The translations under genes and the position numbers were made by a program. Under the pieces are notes generated by a model. That model had not been told where the DNA came from, did not search any database, and worked only from the letters and a program-made list of their open reading frames with translations. A stretch of 5,223 nucleotides of DNA from positions 1-5,223 of the forward strand of contig JALRLA010000279.1 in assembly GCA_023254645.1 (NCBI GenBank), in the 5' to 3' direction. This document shows positions 1 through 5,223 of the stretch, piece by piece; within the stretch, counting starts at the first letter, position 1, and each line of letters begins with the position of its first letter. The DNA is from Bacteroidia bacterium. Its GTDB lineage: Bacteria > Bacteroidota > Bacteroidia > NS11-12g > UBA955.

Positions 1-1321
1 GCCAATAATTAGCTTGGGTGCGGCACTCCTCGTGCCAAGCCGCAATTTGATCGCGGTTGGCATCCAAGACTGCTTGAATCTTGTTGTAGTATTCGGGGTC
101 TGTGAATTGACCTGATTGAGGGAATCCTGGAAGTGATTTTACTTTAGGTCTATATTGATTTGCCCATATTCGATAGTAATCTCCGCCCCACAAATCGTCG
201 CGCTTGGCGTAGTTCTGCATGAGAAGGGCCGTGAATACGGCATCGTAGGTATTGCCCGCATCTTCATGGGTGGCATAAACCCGAATGAAGCCGTTTTTGT
301 CTTTGTACTCCAGGCGGTTTTGCAAAAACTTGATGTCTTTCAAGCTGTAGCGGTTGTCGCCTTGGTAAACCGTAGTTCCATTACCATAGTTGACCTGATA
401 CTGCAGTTCGGCCGAGCTGTTTTTCGATGGGCGCCAGGCGGCCATGAAGGATGTCTTGAGGTTGTTGGTGTTGTAATCGACCAGGTCTTTTTCCCAGTAA
501 CCGTCGCGGTGGTAGATTCCAAGGCCAGGTGCAGAAACTATACCGTCTTTTGAAGTTGCATCGTTTTCACCCGGTCTGAGAATTTCATCGCCGTAGCGGT
601 TGACCGCGTCGTATCCGCCGGGGTTGTCAATGCCCACCTTGGAATCGGGCGTAGGGTCGGCGTTGGTGGCTTCCCAGTCATAAGCCTGCATGTAGGAGAG
701 ATTGAATTTGAAGGCGAATGCGTCCCGACCTTCGGCGTTGCTCAGTACTTTGGCATAACGCAGCGAAGTTTCGGTTAGGCTTCTCTCGCCAAACTTTTGT
801 TTGACTTGCAAGCCCGTGTTTTTCCAAGGGTCTTTGGTGGTGAAGGAAATCACGCCGTTGAAGGCTCCCGGTCCATAAAAAGCCGAGCTGGCCCCGACCA
901 CAATCTCCTGATTGGCCACATCCAATTCAGAGGCTCCCAAGAAATTCCCTAAGGAGAAATTTAGGCCTGGGCTCTGGTTGTCTACCCCATCGATGACCTG
1001 CAAGGTGCGAACGGGGGAGGTGGAATTGAATCCACGTGTGTTGACGATGCGAAAGCCCAGAGAGGCAGCCGTAATGTCGACCCCTTTCAAGTGACCCAGG
1101 GCTTCGTAAAAGTCAGAAGCTGGGGTTTCCTTGATGCTTTGGGCGCTCATGCTCTCGACGGTCAAAGGCGATTCTTTGAGCTTTTCCTTGAGTCGGTTTT
1201 GCCGAATTTCGACTACCCCTACACTTTCTACACTGTCTCCAGGGCCGGGATCGGTCTGGGCATTCAGGAAGTTGGAAAAAAGGAAAGCCGCGAGCAGCAA
1301 ACAGGTAGTTTTCAATTGCAT
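1..1321 (-). CDS. TonB-dependent outer-membrane receptor, N-terminal part (gene runs off the left edge)
   Basis: I read this frame by hand: it is open from the ATG at 1321-1319 down to base 2, giving 440 residues and no stop. Residues 1-21 form a signal peptide (MQLKTTCLLLAAFLFSNFLNA, probable cleavage before QTD). A TonB-box-like stretch lies near residues 31-39. The plug domain covers about 48-163, with VIDGV at 109-113, GASSAFYGP at 143-151 and a closing GVISFTTK at 156-163. Aromatic-rich beta-barrel strands follow. Such receptors import siderophores, cobalamin, glycans or peptides across the outer membrane using TonB energy; the substrate cannot be told here. Family members are usually 700-1000 residues, so about half is present. 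The CarboxypepD_reg-like domain that often precedes the plug in Bacteroidota is absent. No clear ribosome binding site or consensus promoter was found. The class is secure. Confidence 0.93.
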   Translation of the reverse strand, partial: MQLKTTCLLLAAFLFSNFLNAQTDPGPGDSVESVGVVEIRQNRLKEKLKESPLTVESMSAQSIKETPASDFYEALGHLKGVDITAASLGFRIVNTRGFNSTSPVRTLQVIDGVDNQSPGLNFSLGNFLGASELDVANQEIVVGASSAFYGPGAFNGVISFTTKDPWKNTGLQVKQKFGERSLTETSLRYAKVLSNAEGRDAFAFKFNLSYMQAYDWEATNADPTPDSKVGIDNPGGYDAVNRYGDEILRPGENDATSKDGIVSAPGLGIYHRDGYWEKDLVDYNTNNLKTSFMAAWRPSKNSSAELQYQVNYGNGTTVYQGDNRYSLKDIKFLQNRLEYKDKNGFIRVYATHEDAGNTYDAVFTALLMQNYAKRDDLWGGDYYRIWANQYRPKVKSLPGFPQSGQFTDPEYYNKIQAVLDANRDQIAAWHEECRTQANYW

Positions 1322-1644
1322 AGGCCTGGGGTCTGGTGGCAAATTCAAAGCAATATAGCAAAGATTGTGTGTTGGCTACTGTTTTTGCCTTGCGCATGCT
1401 GCGAATTGTTGTAGGCGATTAGGGATTTTTGCTAAAATGGAGTGTAGGGTCTCATGATGGGGCTGCATCAGTATTTTAGTGTACCGCGGAAAAAGCTTGT
1501 CTGGCGAAAGAAGATGGCGATCAAAGCGGGACTGTTGTGTTCGAAAGCAAAATCTTGGCGCTGTGCTTTTAAAATGAGAGAGAAGGCCTTGTGTTATAAG
1601 GCGTGGGCCGGCGAAATTGCCTAAACTTGCAGTCCCAATTCGAC
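1322..1644. other. Spacer between divergent genes, no convincing gene
   Basis: This 323-base stretch separates the starts of the receptor (minus) and the E1 gene (plus), so both promoters should lie here. I looked for the Bacteroidota pattern TTTG, about 19-21 bases, TAnnTTTG. I found only isolated near-matches to the -7 element, such as TATTTTAG at 1472-1479 (plus) and AATCTTTG at 1366-1359 (minus), without a correctly spaced -33 element. A weak 6-bp inverted repeat (AAAGCA at 1544-1549, TGCTTT at 1564-1569) has a 14-base loop. The only notable ORF is a basic 55-codon frame at 1457-1624, listed separately. No tRNA, riboswitch or repeat was recognised. Confidence 0.6.
1457..1624 (+). CDS. Doubtful small basic ORF (55 aa) upstream of the E1 gene
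   Basis: An ATG at 1457 opens a 55-codon frame that stops with TAA at 1622-1624, 20 bases before the preferred E1 start at 1645. The product begins MGLHQYFSVPRKK and is rich in Lys and Arg (about a quarter of residues), with three Cys and three Trp. It has no signal peptide, membrane segment or motif I recognise. A weak purine stretch (AGGG at about 1446-1449) lies upstream. It overlaps the alternative GTG start of E1 at 1603 in another frame. A frame of this length arises easily by chance, so it could be non-coding leader sequence. I cannot assign a function. Confidence 0.15.
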   Translation: MGLHQYFSVPRKKLVWRKKMAIKAGLLCSKAKSWRCAFKMREKALCYKAWAGEIA

Positions 1645-3690
1645 ATGATCGACAAGGATATTTTACTCAAGGCTTTCGATTTAATGGCATCGGCCCGTGC
1701 AATGGCTCGGATATACGATGAGAACAGACCCATTACCAAGTATGTTCACAGCACTTCGAAAGGCCATGAAGCCATTCAATTGGCAACCGCCTTTCACTTG
1801 AAAGCCGTCGATTATGCCTTCCCTTATTACCGCGATGAGAGCATATTGTTGGGCATGGGCATGGAGCCGTATGAACTGATGCTGCAGTTGTTGGCCAAGG
1901 CCGATGACCCGTTCAGTGGGGGACGCAGTTACTATTCTCACCCTTCGCTGAAGAGACCCAATATGCCGAAAATGCCGCACCAAAGCAGCGCTACAGGCAT
2001 GCAAACGGTTCCCGCCACAGGCGCGGCACAGGGTTTGCAATACTTGGAACAGCAGGGTCTGTTGCAAGGGGCCGAGAAGCCCATTGTTCTCTGCTCTTTG
2101 GGCGATGGTTCGGTGACCGAAGGCGAAGTGGCCGAGGCCTTCCAGATGGCAGCTCTTCACCAATTGCCCATCGTGTACCTCATTCAAGACAACGACTGGG
2201 GTATTTCGGCTTCGGGCGATGAGATGCGGGCTCAAGATGCTTACGATTACATTGCGGGATTCAAGGGAATCAAGCGTGTGCGTGTGAACGGCAGCGATTT
2301 TGTCGCCTGTTATACGGAGATGGAAAAGGCCATAGAATACGCCCGTGAAAAACGCGCTCCGATTTTGGTGCATGCCAAAGTGCCTTTGCTGGGTCACCAT
2401 ACTTCGGGTGTTCGCAGCGAGTGGTACCGCGATGATTTGGAGGACCATCTTCGTCATGACCCTTACCCCCAACTGAAGAAATTGTTGCTGTCTTTGGCCG
2501 AATCGGCTGAAGACTTGGAAGAGCGTGAGGCCGCGCGTAGCGCGGCCGCAGAAGCTGATTTTGAAAGAGCCAAGGCCGCTCCTGAGCCTGAGCCTCATAC
2601 CTTGTTTGACCACGTTGAGGCACCCACTCCGGTGACGGAAGAACTCGGCGAGCGCGCCCCGCAGGGGCGCGAGCTTATTGTCATGGTCGACGCCGCCCTG
2701 TTTGCGGTTGAAGAGATATTCAAGAAGCATCCCGAAGCCTTGTTGTACGGCCAAGATGTCGGCTATCGCTTGGGCGGCGTGTTCCGCGAAGCGGCGACCC
2801 TGGCTGACAAATACGGCCGCAACCGCGTCTTCAATACCCCCATTCAAGAGGCCTATATCGTCGGTTCGACGGCGGGAATGAGCGCCGTGGGTTGCAAACC
2901 CATTGTCGAAATTCAGTTCGCCGATTACATCTGGACCGGGGTCAATCAATTGATTACTGAGCTTTCCAAGAGTTGCTATCTGACCATGGGCAAATACCCC
3001 GTTTCGTCCATCATTCGCGTTCCAACTGGAGCCTATGGCGGAGGCGGTCCCTACCACAGTGGTACGGTAGAAAGCTCTTTGTTGCCTATCAAGGGCATCA
3101 AGATTGCCTACCCCAGCACAGCCGCTGACATGAAGGGCTTGATGAAAGCCGCTTACTACGATCCCAACCCTGTAGTCATGTTCGAGCACAAGGGCTTGTA
3201 CTGGAGCAAGGTGCCCGGCACCGAATTGGCCAAGACCCCTGAGCCTAGCGAGGATTACATCATTCCTTTTGGCAAGGGTCGTACGGTTTTGGAAGCCGAT
3301 ACGAGCCATTTGAATAACGGTACTTCTTGCGGAGTAGTGACCTATGGAATGGGCGTGTACTGGGCCTTGGCAGCGGCCAAGAATTTGCCCGGTCAAGTCG
3401 AAATTCTGGACCTCCGCACCCTGGCTCCCTACGACCAGGAAGCGGTGTTTGCCCTAGCGCGTCGCCATGGCAAGGTGCTGGTGTTGACCGAAGAGACCCT
3501 GAAGAACAGTTTTGCCGAGGCACTGGCGGGTCGCATTGCTCAGCAATGTTTCACCCATTTGGACGCACCTGTTCAGACTTTGGGTAGCGCTGATGTGCCC
3601 GCGGTTCCTTTGAATATGGGCATGGAAAAAGTCATGTTGCCCAATGCTGAAAAGACCCAAGCGGCTCTGGAGGAATTGCTTGAGTGGTAA
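1645..3690 (+). CDS. Fused alpha-beta E1 component of a 2-oxoacid dehydrogenase complex (branched-chain or pyruvate type)
   Basis: This cytoplasmic enzyme uses thiamine diphosphate to decarboxylate a 2-oxoacid and pass the acyl group to lipoyl-E2. From ATG 1645 it has 681 residues. The alpha half (about 1-285) shows YYRDES (61-66), the thiamine-diphosphate site GDG (153-155) to DNDWGIS (182-188), and the HHTSG loop (251-255). An Ala/Glu-rich linker covers about 286-341. The beta half (about 342-681) has GQDVG (369-373), GGVFRE (377-382), NTPIQE with the expected catalytic Glu402, GPYHSG with His471, and a C-terminal transketolase-type domain. The fusion is known in Bacteroidota; most bacteria use two genes. 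The ORF opens after TAA at 1597-1599, and GTG 1603 would add 14 residues. I prefer the ATG because those extra residues resemble nothing in the family. Neither start has a clear ribosome binding site. Substrate choice is undetermined, and no E2 or E3 gene is adjacent. Confidence 0.93.
   Translation: MIDKDILLKAFDLMASARAMARIYDENRPITKYVHSTSKGHEAIQLATAFHLKAVDYAFPYYRDESILLGMGMEPYELMLQLLAKADDPFSGGRSYYSHPSLKRPNMPKMPHQSSATGMQTVPATGAAQGLQYLEQQGLLQGAEKPIVLCSLGDGSVTEGEVAEAFQMAALHQLPIVYLIQDNDWGISASGDEMRAQDAYDYIAGFKGIKRVRVNGSDFVACYTEMEKAIEYAREKRAPILVHAKVPLLGHHTSGVRSEWYRDDLEDHLRHDPYPQLKKLLLSLAESAEDLEEREAARSAAAEADFERAKAAPEPEPHTLFDHVEAPTPVTEELGERAPQGRELIVMVDAALFAVEEIFKKHPEALLYGQDVGYRLGGVFREAATLADKYGRNRVFNTPIQEAYIVGSTAGMSAVGCKPIVEIQFADYIWTGVNQLITELSKSCYLTMGKYPVSSIIRVPTGAYGGGGPYHSGTVESSLLPIKGIKIAYPSTAADMKGLMKAAYYDPNPVVMFEHKGLYWSKVPGTELAKTPEPSEDYIIPFGKGRTVLEADTSHLNNGTSCGVVTYGMGVYWALAAAKNLPGQVEILDLRTLAPYDQEAVFALARRHGKVLVLTEETLKNSFAEALAGRIAQQCFTHLDAPVQTLGSADVPAVPLNMGMEKVMLPNAEKTQAALEELLEW
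2529..2547 (+). repeat. Perfect 8-bp all-G/C inverted repeat with three-base loop, in the E1 linker
   Basis: GGCCGCGC (2529-2536), loop GTA (2537-2539) and GCGCGGCC (2540-2547) form an exact palindromic stem. It lies in codons 295-301, encoding Ala-Ala-Arg-Ser-Ala-Ala at the start of the linker after the alpha half. In mRNA it would fold into a very stable short hairpin. Whether it has a role is unknown. Confidence 0.75.
2653..2671 (+). repeat. Second perfect 8-bp all-G/C inverted repeat with three-base loop, at the linker end
   Basis: CGCGCCCC (2653-2660), loop GCA (2661-2663) and GGGGCGCG (2664-2671) pair exactly. It covers codons 337-343 (Arg-Ala-Pro-Gln-Gly-Arg-Glu), just where the beta half begins. 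Together with the repeat at 2529-2547 it brackets the linker. The arm sequences differ, so these are not copies of one element. Confidence 0.75.
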
Positions 3691-3693
3691 ATC

Positions 3694-3717
3694 GCTGAGC
3701 CGCATCATTGGATCAGC
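3694..3717. terminator. Imperfect hairpin in the convergent gap, possible bidirectional terminator
   Basis: Only 44 bases separate the stops of E1 (3690) and the aldehyde dehydrogenase (3735, opposite strand). Within them GCTGA (3694-3698) pairs with TCAGC (3713-3717). After one mismatch, CC (3700-3701) pairs with GG (3710-3711), leaving an 8-base loop. No T-run follows on either strand, so the terminator call rests mainly on position. Confidence 0.3.
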
Positions 3718-3734
3718 TTCAACGGTCCCGAATT

Positions 3735-5111
3735 TTACATCAATTTCTTGATCAACTTGAGAGCCAAGGCGCTGTACGGCGGATACTTCTGCTTCAAATC
3801 AAACCAACGACCGGTTTTGATCATGCTCTTGCTGTGGCTGAAACTGTCAAACGAATGGCGACCGTGGTAAGCCCCCCATCCGCTGTTGCGAACGCCCCCA
3901 AAAGGCAAATGGGGGTTCACGATGTGTAGCATGGCGTTGTTGATGCAGCCGCCACCAAAGGGCAATTCGCGGGAAACGCGATCGGCAAACTGGCTGTCTT
4001 TGCTAAATATATAGGCGGCCAAGGGGTCGGGATTGCGACGGGCCAAGTCTAGCAATTCTTCTTCGCTTTCGTAGGTGGCAATGGGCAGAACAGGGCCGAA
4101 AATTTCGTCTTTCATGCAGGCCTGATCCCAGGAACTGGGCCGCAACAAAGTGGGAGAGATGCGCCGGTCAGAAGCGCGATGCTGACCTCCGTGCAGGACC
4201 TCACCCTGCGCCAAATAGGATTGAACACGTTGAAAATGACGCTCGTGAATCAGCTGGGTCAAATCGGGCGAATTCAAGGGGTCATCGCCGTACCATTCGT
4301 TCAAAATTTCGCGGGCCAAAGACACAAAATTGTCAAAGGCCGAGTGCTTGATCAGCACATAATCGGGGGCAATGCAGGTCTGTCCGGCATTGATGAACTT
4401 GGCGTACAACAAGCGTTTGACGGCAGTTTTGGACACCCATGTGCCGTCGAAGATGGCAGGTGATTTTCCGCCTAACTCGAGCACGACGGGTATCAAGTCT
4501 TGAGCGCAGCGTTGAGCGATGATCTTGCCCACGGCGGGTGAGCCCGTAAAGAAGACCATGGAGGGTTGGTAGGACTCGAAAATTTGCGGTACCACTTGCG
4601 CGCCATCGCCTTCGGCGATGGCTACCCATTCCTTTGAAAAAGCCTTGGCTATGACACGGCCAATCACCGCTGAAGTAGCCGGCGTGAACTCAGAAGGCTT
4701 AAGCAAGACCGTATTTCCAGCGGCCAAAGCCCCCACCAAGGGAGCGGCCAACAATTGGAAGGGGTAGTTCCAGGGACCGATGATCAAGACCTGACCCAAG
4801 GGCTCTTTCTGCACCCAGCTTCGGGAGGGAAATAAGGCCAAGCTGCTTTTGACGCGTCGGTCTTGCATGTAGCCAGCCAGGCGTTCCAACATGTGGTCGA
4901 TTTCTTGGTAGATGAAGCTGATTTCAGCCGCAAAGGCCTCCAATTCAGGCTTGCCCAAATCACTAGCCAAGGCCTGAAGAATCTCTTCTTCGTGATCTTT
5001 GACACTTTGCTTCAGGGCCAAAAGGGTGCCTTTTCGGGCTTTGTAGCTACGGGTATGGCCGGCCTTGAAAAAGGCCAGTTGGGCAGAGCGGATGTCGGCG
5101 AAATCGTTCAT
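3735..5111 (-). CDS. Class 3 (ALDH3-like) NAD(P)-dependent aldehyde dehydrogenase
   Basis: The enzyme oxidises aldehydes to carboxylic acids with NAD(P)+. ALDH3 members typically act on fatty or aromatic aldehydes, so lipid-aldehyde clearance is plausible but not proven. The 458 residues match the usual ALDH3 length. Visible motifs are GPWNYPF (112-118, with the oxyanion Asn115), the cofactor-region segment FFTGSPAVG (187-195), ELGGK with general base Glu212, NAGQTC with nucleophile Cys246, EIFGP (336-340), and the ALDH3-type tail LPFGG (402-406) to SGWGAYHG followed by HSFDSFSH. The C-terminal YPPYSALALKLIKKLM segment resembles the class but is not a clear membrane anchor. The ATG at 5111 is the only sensible start: the frame has a stop at 5162-5160 and no start codon between. 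Arg408 replaces the Gly usual in GGVGxSG. It converges on E1, and its 5' leader holds several hairpins. Confidence 0.95.
   Translation of the reverse strand: MNDFADIRSAQLAFFKAGHTRSYKARKGTLLALKQSVKDHEEEILQALASDLGKPELEAFAAEISFIYQEIDHMLERLAGYMQDRRVKSSLALFPSRSWVQKEPLGQVLIIGPWNYPFQLLAAPLVGALAAGNTVLLKPSEFTPATSAVIGRVIAKAFSKEWVAIAEGDGAQVVPQIFESYQPSMVFFTGSPAVGKIIAQRCAQDLIPVVLELGGKSPAIFDGTWVSKTAVKRLLYAKFINAGQTCIAPDYVLIKHSAFDNFVSLAREILNEWYGDDPLNSPDLTQLIHERHFQRVQSYLAQGEVLHGGQHRASDRRISPTLLRPSSWDQACMKDEIFGPVLPIATYESEEELLDLARRNPDPLAAYIFSKDSQFADRVSRELPFGGGCINNAMLHIVNPHLPFGGVRNSGWGAYHGRHSFDSFSHSKSMIKTGRWFDLKQKYPPYSALALKLIKKLM
4602..4622 (-). repeat. Perfect 9-bp inverted repeat with three-base loop inside the aldehyde dehydrogenase gene
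   Basis: On the coding strand GCCATCGCC, loop GAA and GGCGATGGC pair exactly; the plus-strand arms are 4602-4610 and 4614-4622. The loop is exactly the Glu167 codon, and the stem encodes Ala-Ile-Ala and Gly-Asp-Gly. It shares the long-stem, three-base-loop shape of the two repeats in the E1 gene but not their sequence. Confidence 0.75.
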
Positions 5112-5134
5112 GCGAAATGCAAGGTAAACAATTG

Positions 5135-5185
5135 CAGAGGCCTTTGGGTTTGCCTCTGTTTAAAGGCCCCAAGGAGCACTGGGCC
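5135..5185 (-). promoter_or_regulatory. Cluster of overlapping inverted repeats upstream of the aldehyde dehydrogenase
   Basis: Three perfect inverted repeats overlap in 51 bases, ending 23 bases before the start codon. Repeat A pairs CAGAGGC (5135-5141) with GCCTCTG (5152-5158). Repeat B pairs GGCCTTT (5139-5145) with AAAGGCC (5162-5168). Repeat C pairs GGCCC (5165-5169) with GGGCC (5181-5185). A and C can form together, but each excludes B. This could be a structured leader, an attenuator, or the terminator of a gene beyond the right edge; no T-run follows A on the minus strand. The regulatory role is inference. Confidence 0.3.
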
Positions 5186-5188
5186 AAA

Positions 5189-5214
5189 GTTTCCGATATT
5201 TGTACTTCCGAAAC
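5189..5214. promoter_or_regulatory. Possible operator-like repeat upstream of the aldehyde dehydrogenase
   Basis: On the plus strand TTCCGA occurs twice, at 5191-5196 and 5206-5211, 15 bases apart start to start. The same stretch is bounded by the inverted pair GTTTC (5189-5193) and GAAAC (5210-5214). A repeat spaced about one and a half helical turns upstream of a gene could bind a regulator, but it is short and at the window edge. A near-match to the Bacteroidota -7 element (AAACTTTG on the minus strand, 5192-5185) overlaps it, without a clear -33 element. Confidence 0.18.
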
Positions 5215-5223
5215 CATGACTGC

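Noticed and set aside
155..553. Plus-strand 132-residue open frame with hydrophobic character
   Set aside because: It lies entirely opposite the receptor gene, whose minus-strand frame reads through with a clear barrel-like sequence, so it is a shadow.
1113..1397. Minus-strand 94-residue frame crossing the receptor start
   Set aside because: It overlaps the signal peptide and plug of the receptor in another frame and has no features of its own.
3052..3064. Short palindrome TACCA-CAG-TGGTA in the E1 gene
   Set aside because: The stem is only 5 bp and lies in the conserved GPYHSG motif, so protein constraint and chance explain it.
1681..3396. Long open frame (571 codons) on the minus strand opposite the E1 gene
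   Set aside because: The plus-strand frame carries every expected E1 motif along its full length. The antisense translation shows no recognisable domain and is explained by codon bias in a G/C-biased gene.
3895..3915. Inverted repeat CCCCCA / TGGGGG with a 9-base loop
   Set aside because: It falls in the conserved LPFGG motif region of the aldehyde dehydrogenase, where the protein sequence accounts for the G- and C-runs.
5044..5217. Minus-strand frame from an ATG at 5217 that overlaps the aldehyde dehydrogenase start
   Set aside because: It ends shortly inside the dehydrogenase in another frame. Its translation resembles no family and runs through the inverted-repeat cluster, so chance is the best explanation.
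4863..5219. Plus-strand 118-residue frame at the right edge
   Set aside because: It is antisense to the well-supported N-terminus of the aldehyde dehydrogenase and continues only into its leader.
1..5223. CRISPR array, insertion sequence, tRNA, rRNA or phage genes
   Set aside because: I saw no regularly spaced repeats, transposase motifs, terminal inverted repeats with target duplications, or structured RNA gene patterns on either strand.

Overview
The window looks like Bacteroidota (Cytophagales, Flavobacteriia or Saprospiria type). The evidence is one E1 dehydrogenase polypeptide carrying fused alpha and beta halves, a form common in that phylum; a TonB-dependent receptor with the plug ending typical of Bacteroidota; and starts without clear Shine-Dalgarno sequences. 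This placement rests on recognised protein features, not on a database search.

Layout. Positions 1-1321 (minus strand) hold the N-terminal 440 residues of a TonB-dependent outer-membrane receptor, which runs off the left edge. Positions 1322-1644 are a spacer between divergent genes, with no convincing gene or promoter apart from a doubtful 55-residue basic ORF. Positions 1645-3690 (plus; possible GTG start at 1603) encode the fused E1 component of a 2-oxoacid dehydrogenase complex. A 44-base convergent gap follows, with an imperfect hairpin. Positions 3735-5111 (minus) encode a complete class 3 (ALDH3-like) aldehyde dehydrogenase. Positions 5112-5223 are the region upstream of that gene and hold a tight cluster of overlapping inverted repeats.

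How the genes relate. No two adjacent genes share an orientation, so the window contains no operon. The E1 enzyme would supply acyl groups to a lipoyl E2 encoded elsewhere. The aldehyde dehydrogenase would oxidise aldehydes to acids. The receptor would import an unidentified substrate. I see no evidence that they form one system.

The genes are ordinary housekeeping or accessory metabolism, and I did not find a clear undescribed system. The most noteworthy DNA-level signals are: two perfect 8-bp all-G/C stems with three-base loops that bracket the linker between the E1 alpha and beta halves; a third perfect 9-bp stem with a three-base loop inside the aldehyde dehydrogenase gene; and a set of mutually exclusive hairpins just upstream of the aldehyde dehydrogenase start.
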